Shown one piece after another: positions 13,130-20,862 of a stretch of 22,377 nt of DNA. Numbering within the stretch: position 1 is the stretch's first letter; the number at the start of each line of letters is the position of its first letter. Source of the DNA: a virus. The DNA is taken from positions 1 to 22,377 of IMG/VR virus record IMGVR_UViG_3300035145_000557; one strand, 5' to 3'. The notes under the pieces were generated by a model, which saw nothing but the letters and a program-made list of their open reading frames with translations, had not been told where the DNA came from and searched no databases. Both the position numbers and the translations under genes were made by a program.

Positions 13130-15233
13130 AAAAGTATTAATACAAGTCATTTTAAATGACAAAGCAAGTCAAAAAGCTAAAAAAACAGGTGATGCTATAG
13201 AAGGCTTATCTAGTAAAGTTTTAATACTTAACAAAGAGCAAAGGCAACAGATCATAAATGACGAAAAATCTGCTATACAAAAGAAAAATTTAATAAATGA
13301 GCTGAAGGCACAAGCAGCAGCAGAAATGAATGTTGTTGCAGCACAAAAACAAGGTAGAGCACAATCTGGATTAAACAACGCAATTTTATTAGAAACTGGT
13401 CGTTTGGCATCAGATGCTTCTTATGGTTTTACAGCAATGGCGAACAACTTAGGTCAAATAGTTACCTTGTTCAGTAGTTTTGTTGAAACCAATGATGGAG
13501 TTATTGCATCTTTTAAAGAGTTAGGAAAATCATTATGGGGTATGGGTGGTATATTAATTGGTGTTCAATTATTAATATCATTCGGTCCTAAAATAATAGA
13601 CTTCTTTACTGGAATGGATGAAGCAGCTAAAAAAGCTGCAAAATCTAATGAAGAGTTATCTAGTGCTTTAAGAGAGCTTGACTCTAATATGGTTATAGCA
13701 CAAGAGTACGTTAGTCTAATAGAAGATGTTAATACAACAGAACAAGAGAGAAAAAACATAATAAATGAATTGATAAAGATTATTCCTGATTTAAAAAAAG
13801 AAGATTTTGAGTATGGTGAAAATTTAGATATTGTAAGAGAAAAAATAAATGAATATGCTATAGCACAAGCATCAAGAATAAAAATAGATAAATTGGTTCA
13901 AGACAATGTTGAAATATTGTCTAAAAGAAGAAGGGTTGATATTATAAAATCTATAGAAGATGATAAAGAAAGATTAGAAGCTATTAAAGATTTTGCCAAA
14001 GAAGAAGATACAACTCAAAAAATACAAACAGATTTAACGGGAAGAAATCAGAAATTAGTAGAAAAATCTAATGAAGATTATATTTCATCTTTTGAAAAAA
14101 GAAGTAAATCTGTTGTAGAAGAATCTGATAAAATATTAGATAAAATTAGAGAACTTACAGATACATCATTCTTAGGAGGAAAAGAAGATGAAACAAAAGG
14201 TCTTAAAAACAAATATGACAAAGAGTTTGATGAGCTTAATAAGTTTTTAGCAAAACAAGAAGAATTAGAGCAAAACTATTTTGATAGTTTATTATCTCAG
14301 GAACAAGTAGAGGTAAATCAAGTTAGAGATAAATATTTTAAGTTTATTAAGCTTGCTGAGGATTTTAATTTTAGTACTGTGTTTTTAGAGAAAGCTAGAG
14401 ATGCAGAAATTGCTGGTGTAAGAAAAAAGTTTAGAGACGAAGAGCTAGCAGAAGAGGAAAAAAAACAAAGAGCATTACAAAAAATAAGAGACAAATATCA
14501 ATTAGGCAAGTTAAAAATAGAAGAGGACATTGCAGAAGACCCAGAAACTTTAGATGAATTAGAGATACTTGAACAAAAACAACTTGCTAGAATAGATAAA
14601 GAAGAAGAGCTTGCTATATTGTCTTTAGATAAATTAAAGCTTACAACAGAAGAAAAAGAAAAAGCAGTAACAGATATTGAAGCTTATTATGGTGCAGTAA
14701 GATTAAAAAATGCAGAAGATAATCAAAAAGCTAAAGAAAAAATAGATGAGTTAGAAACTAAATCAAAACTACAAGCTTTAGATAATGTAGGAAAAGGATT
14801 AATGGCTGCTTCACAAATTGCTGGTCAATCTACTGGAGTAGGTAAAGCATTGGCTGTTGCAGGAACAATGATTTCTACATATTCATCAGCACAAAAAGCT
14901 TATGAGAGTCAAATGCAATTAACTCCTGATTCACCAATAAGAGCAAAAATTGCATATGCTGCTGCTGTAGTACAAGGTTTAGCAAACGTAAAATCAATTA
15001 TGTCTGTAAAAACGCCTGCAATGAAAGAAACATCAGCAGTTACAGGAGGAACAGGTCCAATTAATGTTGCAGCACCTGACTTTAATGTAGTAGGGCAAGG
15101 AGGAGTAAATCAATTAGGTCAAGTTATAGGTGCTAGATTTGGTCAGCCAATAAGAGCTTATGTAGTAAGTGGAGATATTTCTAGTGCACAAGAATTAGAA
15201 AGAAGTATAACAGCAGGAGCAAGATTAGATTAA
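13119..15233 (+). CDS. tape measure protein
   Basis: The 704-residue protein has the tape-measure layout: a basic, Ala/Gln-rich N-terminus (QAAAEMNVVAAQKQGRAQSG around 65-84), a hydrophobic segment at about 139-158 (LWGMGGILIGVQLLISFG), long charged helices from about 165 to 560 rich in Glu and Lys (such as EEEKKQRALQKIRDKYQ), and an Ala/Gly-rich region near 565-640 (MAASQIAGQSTGVGKALAVA). Such proteins set tail length and are ejected with DNA. Using the usual 0.15 nm per residue, 704 residues suggest a tail of about 105 nm, an inference. The start at 13119 lies inside the small upstream gene. It is followed 18 bases later by the protease gene. Confidence 0.9.
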   Translation: MATKKVLIQVILNDKASQKAKKTGDAIEGLSSKVLILNKEQRQQIINDEKSAIQKKNLINELKAQAAAEMNVVAAQKQGRAQSGLNNAILLETGRLASDASYGFTAMANNLGQIVTLFSSFVETNDGVIASFKELGKSLWGMGGILIGVQLLISFGPKIIDFFTGMDEAAKKAAKSNEELSSALRELDSNMVIAQEYVSLIEDVNTTEQERKNIINELIKIIPDLKKEDFEYGENLDIVREKINEYAIAQASRIKIDKLVQDNVEILSKRRRVDIIKSIEDDKERLEAIKDFAKEEDTTQKIQTDLTGRNQKLVEKSNEDYISSFEKRSKSVVEESDKILDKIRELTDTSFLGGKEDETKGLKNKYDKEFDELNKFLAKQEELEQNYFDSLLSQEQVEVNQVRDKYFKFIKLAEDFNFSTVFLEKARDAEIAGVRKKFRDEELAEEEKKQRALQKIRDKYQLGKLKIEEDIAEDPETLDELEILEQKQLARIDKEEELAILSLDKLKLTTEEKEKAVTDIEAYYGAVRLKNAEDNQKAKEKIDELETKSKLQALDNVGKGLMAASQIAGQSTGVGKALAVAGTMISTYSSAQKAYESQMQLTPDSPIRAKIAYAAAVVQGLANVKSIMSVKTPAMKETSAVTGGTGPINVAAPDFNVVGQGGVNQLGQVIGARFGQPIRAYVVSGDISSAQELERSITAGARLD

Positions 15234-15251
15234 TTATATAAATACGTTAAT

Positions 15252-16259
15252 ATGAAAATAGTAGAATTATTAATAGACGAAGAACAATTATTATCTGGCA
15301 TAGAAGCCATATCTATTGTAGATCAACCTGCAATAGAAGAGAACTTTATCGCTTTATCAAAACAGCACGAAATAAAACTTGCACAAGTAGATGAAGAGAA
15401 AAGAATACTTATGGGTGCTGCATTAGTTCCAGACAAGAATATATACAGAAGAGATGGTGAAGAAGAATATTATATATATTTCTCAAAGGATACTGTAAGA
15501 CAAGCATCACAATTATTCTTAATGAGGGGTAATCAAAACAAATCTACATTAGAGCATCAAGCTGAATTACATGGATTATCTGTAGTTGAATCTTGGATTA
15601 TAGAAGATGAGGTGCATGATAAATCAAGAAAGTATGATATGGATTTACCTGTAGGTACTTGGATGGTATCAATGAAAGTAAATAATGATGATGTTTGGAA
15701 AAATTATGTAAAAACAGGATTGGTAAAAGGATTTAGTATTGAAGGATATTTTAAAGATAAATTAGAAATGTCTGCTATAAATGATGTAGAAGACGAAGAT
15801 GAAGCTAGAGAAATACTATTAGAAATAGCTAATTCAATATTAGACAATAAGTATGAATTAAAAACTTATGGTGATTACGGAAGTGGTGTTAGAAATAATG
15901 CCAAAAGAGGTATTGAACTAAATAAAAAAGTAAACAATAAATGTGCAACAAGCGTGGGGAAAATAAGAGCTCAGCAATTGTCAAGAGGTGAGAAATTGAG
16001 TGTGTCTACGATTAAGAGAATGTATTCATATTTAAGTCGAGCAGAAACTTATTATGATGCCAATGATACTAAAGCGTGTGGAACTATATCATATTTATTA
16101 TGGGGTGGTAAAGCAGGCTTAAACTGGTCAAGAGGTAAACTAAGAGAATTAGGAGAACTAGACTTGAACGATGATGATCCATGTCAAGCAGGATATGAGC
16201 AAATCGGTATGAAAACTAAAAACGGAAGATTAGTTCCTAATTGTGTACCTAAAAAATAA
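15252..16259 (+). CDS. XkdF-like prohead protease with C-terminal Cys domain
   Basis: The 335-residue protein has an XkdF-like putative serine protease domain at residues 1-175. Recognisable elements are EAISIVDQPAIEENF (18-32), STLEHQAELHGLSVVESWII (98-117, with candidate His102 and Ser114) and VWKNYVKTGLVKGFSIEGYF (148-167). These are common in prohead proteases that clear the scaffold, although which residues are catalytic is not settled here. Residues about 205-300 form a second domain (KCATSVGKIRAQQLSRGEKL..., with ACGTISYLLWGGKAGLNWS) found attached to this family in several phages. The last 25 residues (DPCQAGYEQIGMKTKNGR, VPNCVPKK) carry two more cysteines. The scaffold and capsid genes follow. 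Confidence 0.82.
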   Translation: MKIVELLIDEEQLLSGIEAISIVDQPAIEENFIALSKQHEIKLAQVDEEKRILMGAALVPDKNIYRRDGEEEYYIYFSKDTVRQASQLFLMRGNQNKSTLEHQAELHGLSVVESWIIEDEVHDKSRKYDMDLPVGTWMVSMKVNNDDVWKNYVKTGLVKGFSIEGYFKDKLEMSAINDVEDEDEAREILLEIANSILDNKYELKTYGDYGSGVRNNAKRGIELNKKVNNKCATSVGKIRAQQLSRGEKLSVSTIKRMYSYLSRAETYYDANDTKACGTISYLLWGGKAGLNWSRGKLRELGELDLNDDDPCQAGYEQIGMKTKNGRLVPNCVPKK

Positions 16260-16261
16260 TT

Positions 16262-16399
16262 ATGAAAAAGACAAATGAAACATTAGGCAGGAATGTGCCA
16301 AAGAACGGAAGAAGAGGTTGTCTGTGTAAAGATGGAAAAACATATTCCAGAAAGTGTTGTGATGGCACTTTAAGATCACAGGGAATAGGCAAAATCTAA
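16262..16399 (+). CDS. 45-aa Cys-rich protein of the head module
   Basis: The ORF is short but distinctive. Residues 18-35 read RGCLCKDGKTYSRKCCDG, with C-x-C and C-C pairs, followed by LRSQGIGKI. I recognise this pattern as recurring in small proteins next to capsid genes of Bacteroidota phages. It starts 2 bases after the protease stop. The four cysteines could bind a metal or form disulfides, but its function is not known. Confidence 0.72.
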   Translation: MKKTNETLGRNVPKNGRRGCLCKDGKTYSRKCCDGTLRSQGIGKI

Positions 16400-16429
16400 C
16401 AACCTTTTTTTATTTAATTACTTTGTTAG
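16396..16429. repeat. inverted repeat before the scaffold gene
   Basis: CTAACAA (16396-16402) and TTGTTAG (16423-16429) are perfect inverted arms around 20 bases that include a T-rich tract. The T-tract is in the loop, so it is not a standard terminator. The gap to the scaffold start (16457) is AT-rich. A role as a weak promoter or operator for the scaffold-capsid pair is possible. Confidence 0.35.
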
Positions 16430-16456
16430 TAAAATTAATTTTATAATACTTAATTT

Positions 16457-16990
16457 ATGGAAAAACAAAAAGCTACATCAATTCTAAACGACATCATGGA
16501 GAAATTATCTCTTATTAAAAAAGATGACGTTAAAGAAGTTGAGCTTAAAGAAGAAGAAGTTCAGCTTTCTGAACAGCTTACTGAAGAAGAAGAAATGTCT
16601 CAAGAACTTACTGAACTTGCTTGCCAAGAAGAAGTAGTAGCTGAAGAACTTTCATCTGATGAGGTAGAAGCTGAAGAACTACAAGAAGAAGCTCCTGTAG
16701 AGGAAGTTTCTGAAGAGATTGAAATGAACGAAGACAAGTACGTTTCAAGAGAAGAATTTGATATGAAAATCAAATCAATTATGGATAAGATTGACGAAAT
16801 GAGCTTAGGTTATCAAGAAGAAAAAGTTTCTATGAGCAAACAAATAGAAGAGCTTTCTAAAGAGCCTGCTGCAGAGCCAATCAATCAAGGTACTGAAGAA
16901 CAACCTAGAAAAAAAGTTCTTTACTCGCAAAACAGACAATTCAGTACAAAAGATAGAGTATTGAATCAAATTTTTAACATTAATAGATAA
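16457..16990 (+). CDS. capsid scaffolding protein (putative)
   Basis: The 177-residue protein is strongly acidic: about residues 25-95 consist mostly of Glu in patterns such as EEEVQLSEQLTEEEEM and EEVVAEELSSDEVEAEELQE. It is followed by a basic helix (REEFDMKIKSIMDKIDEM, about 98-115) and a short basic C-terminus (RKKVLYSQNRQFSTKDR). Location between protease and major capsid protein and an acidic coiled-coil-like sequence are typical of scaffolds. Its start context is AATACTTAATTTATGG. Confidence 0.75.
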   Translation: MEKQKATSILNDIMEKLSLIKKDDVKEVELKEEEVQLSEQLTEEEEMSQELTELACQEEVVAEELSSDEVEAEELQEEAPVEEVSEEIEMNEDKYVSREEFDMKIKSIMDKIDEMSLGYQEEKVSMSKQIEELSKEPAAEPINQGTEEQPRKKVLYSQNRQFSTKDRVLNQIFNINR

Positions 16991-17004
16991 ATAAATAGAC
17001 AAAA

Positions 17005-17952
17005 ATGGCTACATCTACATCAATTACTACTACTTATGCAGGGGAATTCGCTGGTGATTATATTTCGGCTGCATTATTATCTGGTGATACTTTAAATAAA
17101 GGTAACATCGAGATCAAACCAAACGTAAAGTTCAAAGAAGTAATCAAAAAAGTTGCAACTGATTCTAACGTAATTAAGGATGCTACTTGTGATTTTTCTG
17201 ATACTGCTACTGTAACTTTAACAGAAAGAATCCTTCAACCAGAAGAGTTTCAAGTAAACCTTGAGCTTTGTAAAAAGGACTTTAGAAGCGACTGGGAAGC
17301 TATCCAAATGGGATACTCAGCGTATGACAACTTACCTCCAAAATTCTCTGATTTCTTAATCGGACACGTTGCAGGTTTAGTTGCAGAAAAAACAGAACAA
17401 AATATCTGGGGTGGTGTGAACGCTAACGCAGGTGAGTTTGACGGATTTACAGTTTTAATGGCTGCTGATTCTGACGTAAATGACGCTGCTAATGGTTCTG
17501 AAACTTCATTCACTTCATCTAACATTGTTACTTTATTAAGCAATGTTGTAGACTCAATTCCTAACGCAATTTATGGAAAAGAAGATTTAAAAATCTATGT
17601 TCCACCTGCAGCTTGGCAAGCATATATCAGACACTTAGGAGGATATGGTGCTAATGGACTAGGTGCTGCTGGTTACAAAGCTGAAGGAAACCAATGGTGG
17701 AATAACAATGCTTCATTATCATTTGAAGGAATCGAAGTTGTTTATACTTCAGGTATGCCTTCAGATCATATCGTTGCAGGACAAAAATCTAACTTATACT
17801 TTGGTACTGGTCTTTTAGCTGACCACAATGAAGTAAAAGTATTAGATATGGCTGATCTTGATGGTTCTCAAAATGTGAGAGTCGTTATGAGATTTACATC
17901 TGGTATTCAGTATGGAATCGGTTCAGAATTAGTATTATTAACTTTAGCTTAA
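17005..17952 (+). CDS. major capsid protein, HK97 fold
   Basis: This 315-residue protein has the features of a small HK97-fold shell protein. It has an N-terminal arm (about 1-65), a long-helix region around LCKKDFRSDWEAIQMGYSAY (87-106), FLIGHVAGLVAEKTEQNIWG (117-136), and a C-terminal beta part ending RFTSGIQYGIGSELVLLTLA (296-315). Position after the scaffold and before a strong terminator supports the call. Its codons use more C-ending and GCT/GAC-type choices (for example GACGTAAATGACGCTGCT) than the neighbouring genes, as expected for the most highly expressed virion gene. The ATG at 17005 follows an A-rich leader (ATAGACAAAAATGG) with no Shine-Dalgarno sequence. Confidence 0.9.
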   Translation: MATSTSITTTYAGEFAGDYISAALLSGDTLNKGNIEIKPNVKFKEVIKKVATDSNVIKDATCDFSDTATVTLTERILQPEEFQVNLELCKKDFRSDWEAIQMGYSAYDNLPPKFSDFLIGHVAGLVAEKTEQNIWGGVNANAGEFDGFTVLMAADSDVNDAANGSETSFTSSNIVTLLSNVVDSIPNAIYGKEDLKIYVPPAAWQAYIRHLGGYGANGLGAAGYKAEGNQWWNNNASLSFEGIEVVYTSGMPSDHIVAGQKSNLYFGTGLLADHNEVKVLDMADLDGSQNVRVVMRFTSGIQYGIGSELVLLTLA

Positions 17953-17974
17953 TAACTAAATAATTGTATAACAC

Positions 17975-18011
17975 AAAAGGGGTAGGTGGTATAGACTACC
18001 TGCCCTTTTTT
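17975..18011 (+). terminator. intrinsic terminator after the capsid gene
   Basis: The AAAAGGGGTAGGTGGT arm (17975-17990) pairs with 17995-18010 through 16 base pairs, including three G-U pairs, around the loop ATAG, and a T-rich 3' side follows. This is one of the strongest hairpins of the window and separates the capsid gene from the next unit. Confidence 0.9.
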
Positions 18012-18028
18012 ATTAAAAAATAAATATT

Positions 18029-18589
18029 ATGGCTTGTGATTTAACATTAGGAAGAAAAGAACCTTGTAAAGACGTAGTAGGCGGTATTAAAGCTGTTTAC
18101 TTTGTAGATTTTGGTGATTTTTCATCTATTTCTTATGTAACAGATACTGATGTAATTGACACATTAGGATCAACGCTTACTTGTAGACAATATGATGTAA
18201 AAGGTAACTCATCATTTGAGCAAAACATTACTTCGTCAAGAGAAAACGGTACTACATTCTTCGAGCAAACACTAAATTTAACATTACATAAATTAACTAA
18301 GGAAGATAATAAAGAATTAAAATTAATGTCTTATGGAAGACCTCATATTATTGTTGAGGACTATAACCTTAATTTATTTGTAATGGGATTAGAGCATGGT
18401 GCTGAAGTATCTGGAGGTACAATAGTAACTGGTGCTGCTATGGGTGATTTAAGTGGGTATACTTTAACATTTACTGGAATGGAAAAAGTACCTGCAAATT
18501 TTATTGAAAGAACTACTGATACTGAATCTGCTTCTACACAGCTTACAAACGCTGGATTTAGCTCGATTACAGCAGGAAGTAATGAATAA
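18029..18589 (+). CDS. major tail tube protein (putative), 186 aa
   Basis: The protein begins MACDLTLGRKEPCKDVVGGI and contains SSRENGTTFFEQTLNLTLHK (about 71-90), SYGRPHIIVEDYNLNLFVMG (about 104-123) and a conserved-looking GLEHGAEVSGGTIVTGAAMG (123-142) before GDLSGYTLTFTGMEKVPANF. I recognise the pattern from small structural proteins of flavobacterial siphophages, and the size and beta-rich character fit a tail tube subunit. Its own strong terminators on both sides suggest high, separately tuned expression, which also fits a tube protein. I would not exclude a head decoration protein. Confidence 0.65.
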   Translation: MACDLTLGRKEPCKDVVGGIKAVYFVDFGDFSSISYVTDTDVIDTLGSTLTCRQYDVKGNSSFEQNITSSRENGTTFFEQTLNLTLHKLTKEDNKELKLMSYGRPHIIVEDYNLNLFVMGLEHGAEVSGGTIVTGAAMGDLSGYTLTFTGMEKVPANFIERTTDTESASTQLTNAGFSSITAGSNE

Positions 18590-18611
18590 TAATTAGATAT
18601 ACTTTGTAGAT

Positions 18612-18643
18612 AAAAGAGGGATGCTTTATGTATCCCTTTTTTT
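18612..18643 (+). terminator. intrinsic terminator after the tube gene
   Basis: GGGATGC (18618-18624) pairs with GTATCCC (18630-18636), extended by AAAAGA against the T-run to about 13 base pairs with a five-base loop TTTAT, followed by T7 (18637-18643). It limits read-through into the downstream portal operon. Confidence 0.88.
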
Positions 18644-18678
18644 ATGCAAACAATTTTGTATAACTTTATTATTTATAT

Positions 18679-19014
18679 ATGACAATATTAACAACATCTA
18701 CAGATGCTCAAACTTTTAAGGTAATTCCTAGAAGCACACCGAGCTCTGTTACATTTGAACTTACTGATAAATCTAAACGTACTACAAGTACAGTTTCTGT
18801 TACAGTAAGTAATTCAAACGGATATATGTCTATTACTGGCACATTTGGATTAGTTGCCAATAGATTTTATTCGTATATAGTAAAAGATGGTGATACAGTA
18901 ATATATAGAGGAAGTATATTTTGTACTGACCAAACGGATTATAACGTATTTGACGTACACTCTGGAGATTATACAACAGAAGACTCATACGATAATGACT
19001 TTGTAATAATATGA
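18679..19014 (+). CDS. small beta-rich structural protein (hypothetical), 111 aa
   Basis: The 111-residue product is Thr/Ser-rich and predicted mostly beta (SSVTFELTDKSKRTTSTVSV, then YSYIVKDGDTVIYRGSIFCT), like a small virion decoration or connector domain. The ATG at 18679 is in an AT-rich leader, and its stop overlaps the portal start (ATGA at 19011-19014), so it is translationally coupled to the portal gene. A partial match to the 13-bp motif overlaps its start (TTATATATGACAA, 18673-18685, reverse strand), which I regard as weak. No family is firmly recognised. Confidence 0.65.
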   Translation: MTILTTSTDAQTFKVIPRSTPSSVTFELTDKSKRTTSTVSVTVSNSNGYMSITGTFGLVANRFYSYIVKDGDTVIYRGSIFCTDQTDYNVFDVHSGDYTTEDSYDNDFVII

Positions 19015-20273
19015 CAAAAAAAAGCAATAGAGCTAGTAGAAGAAAATTAACAGCTCAACAACCGAAACTAGAAGTGCAACAAGGTAAAATCCATGTTGTA
19101 AATCTTTCCTCCTATACAAGACCTGAGATTAATGAAAGATATAATCAAGAATGGATTGAATACGGAGATGACAATAATTATTTCCAATATCTAATAGATA
19201 GATATAACGGAAGCCCTACAAACAATGCTGCGATCAACGGAATAGCAGAAATGGTTTATGGTAAAGGATTAGATGCTGTAGACAGTAAAGATAAACCAAA
19301 AGAGTATGAAGAACTGAAAGAGTTATTCAAAAAAGATTGCATGAAGAAGACTTGCTATGACTATAAAATGATGGGTCAAGCTTCGCTTCAAATAATCTAT
19401 TCTAAGGACCGATCTAAGATTGTGCAAGTAGAACATATACCTGTAGAGAAGTTAAGGGCAGAGAAGGCAGATAAAAAGGGCGTAATCAACGCTTATTACT
19501 ATGCTAACGACTGGTCTGAAATAAAAGGTAGTAAAGTGCCAAAAAGAATACCTGCATTTGGTACAAGTAACTCAGGATTAGAAATACTTTATATTAAACC
19601 TTATAGAGCAGGATTTTATTACTATTCTCCAGTAGATTATCAAGGAGGTTTACAATATGCAGAACTTGAAGAAGAGATAGCAAATTATCATATCAATAAT
19701 ATTCAGAATGGTCTTGCTCCAAGTATGCTTATTAACTTTAATAACGGAGTACCTACGGAGGAACAAAGAGAACTTATTGAAAGAAGTATACAAGAAAAGT
19801 TTAGTGGATCGTCTAATGCTGGTAGATTTATATTGGCATTTAATGATAGCAAAGACCTTGCAGCTTCTATAGAACCTGTCATACTTTCTGATGCTCATGA
19901 ACAATATAAATTTTTATCTGATGAGTCAATGAGAAAAGTAATGGTATCACACAGAATTGTATCTCCTATGTTAGTAGGCATAAAGGATACTACAGGTCTT
20001 GGAAATAATGCAGAAGAGTTACAAACTGCTTCAATACTTATGGATAATACTGTGATTAGACCAATGCAAGTAACAATACTTGATGAGTTAGAAAAGATAT
20101 TAGATTTTAATGGTATTGATTTAGATATATACTTTAAAACCCTACAACCTCTTGAATTTACTGATTTAACTAATGCAATTACAGATGCTGAAGTAGAAAA
20201 AGAAACAGGTATAAAAAAAGAGGATCAAGAACCAGAACAAGAAGTTGAACAACCAGAAAATATTGAAGAATAA
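19011..20273 (+). CDS. portal protein
   Basis: The 420-residue protein has features of a siphophage portal. It has an N-terminal region with QEWIEYGDDNNYFQYLIDRY (about 45-64) and NNAAINGIAEMVYGKGLDAV (71-90), then the clip/stem-like middle (MMGQASLQIIYSKDRSKIVQ, VEHIPVEKLRAEKADKKGVI), and the crown-side helices (SDESMRKVMVSHRIVSPMLV, GIKDTTGLGNNAEEL). It is the dodecameric channel through which the terminase pumps DNA. It is unusually located after the capsid and tube genes, about 17 kb from terL. Its acidic C-terminus (EDQEPEQEVEQPENIEE) overlaps the next gene by one base. Confidence 0.88.
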   Translation: MTKKSNRASRRKLTAQQPKLEVQQGKIHVVNLSSYTRPEINERYNQEWIEYGDDNNYFQYLIDRYNGSPTNNAAINGIAEMVYGKGLDAVDSKDKPKEYEELKELFKKDCMKKTCYDYKMMGQASLQIIYSKDRSKIVQVEHIPVEKLRAEKADKKGVINAYYYANDWSEIKGSKVPKRIPAFGTSNSGLEILYIKPYRAGFYYYSPVDYQGGLQYAELEEEIANYHINNIQNGLAPSMLINFNNGVPTEEQRELIERSIQEKFSGSSNAGRFILAFNDSKDLAASIEPVILSDAHEQYKFLSDESMRKVMVSHRIVSPMLVGIKDTTGLGNNAEELQTASILMDNTVIRPMQVTILDELEKILDFNGIDLDIYFKTLQPLEFTDLTNAITDAEVEKETGIKKEDQEPEQEVEQPENIEE

Positions 20274-20776
20274 TGGCAACAGCACTATTTATAAAAAGGT
20301 CAGACATTGTTAAGAATACAGCATTGAGTGCTAATGTGGATACTGATAAATTTATTCAGTTCATTCATTTGGCACAAGAGATTCATGTGCAAAATTATTT
20401 AGGTACAGATTTATATGATAAAATAAGTGCCGATATAATTGCAGGTACATTATCTGGCGATTATTTAAGTTTAGTAAATGATTACATACAACCTATGTTA
20501 ATTCATTTTGCTATGATTGAATACTTGCCATTTGCTGCGTATTCTATATCAAACGGAGGTGTATTTAAGCACAACTCAGAAAACAGCTCACAAGCAAGTA
20601 AAGAAGAGATTGATTATTTGATACAAAAAGAAAGAGATTATGCTGAGTATTATGCACAAAGGTTTATTGATTATATGAGCTTTCACGCATCAACAAAATT
20701 TAGCGAATATTATAGTAACAACAATGAAGATATATATCCTGATAAAGACACAGGATTTCATGGATGGCAACTGTAA
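20273..20776 (+). CDS. head-tail connector/adaptor (DUF6712-like, putative)
   Basis: The 167-residue helical protein begins MATALFIKRSDIVKNTALSA, with DTDKFIQFIHLAQEIHVQNY (about 23-42), LGTDLYDKI, and QPMLIHFAMIEYLPFAAYSI (72-91). This resembles DUF6712 proteins of Bacteroidota phages, in the head completion/adaptor class that binds the portal's lower face. It overlaps the portal gene by a shared TAATG and the small following gene by 13 bases. The order portal-connector is the usual one. Confidence 0.78.
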   Translation: MATALFIKRSDIVKNTALSANVDTDKFIQFIHLAQEIHVQNYLGTDLYDKISADIIAGTLSGDYLSLVNDYIQPMLIHFAMIEYLPFAAYSISNGGVFKHNSENSSQASKEEIDYLIQKERDYAEYYAQRFIDYMSFHASTKFSEYYSNNNEDIYPDKDTGFHGWQL

Positions 20777-20862
20777 AAAAGACATACAAACCTAAAGAGG
20801 TTAATAAAGAGAAGTTACTAACTTATCTGAAAAAGGTAAACGATAAAAAGATTAAAAAGTAA
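20764..20862 (+). CDS. 32-aa basic protein
   Basis: The 32-residue product (MATVKKTYKPKEVNKEKLLT, then YLKKVNDKKIKK) is almost a third lysine. It overlaps the connector by 13 bases, and its stop (20860-20862) shares TAATG with the tail fibre start. Precise interlocking with both neighbours argues that it is translated. It might be a small accessory virion or coupling peptide; no family is recognised. Confidence 0.58.
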   Translation: MATVKKTYKPKEVNKEKLLTYLKKVNDKKIKK

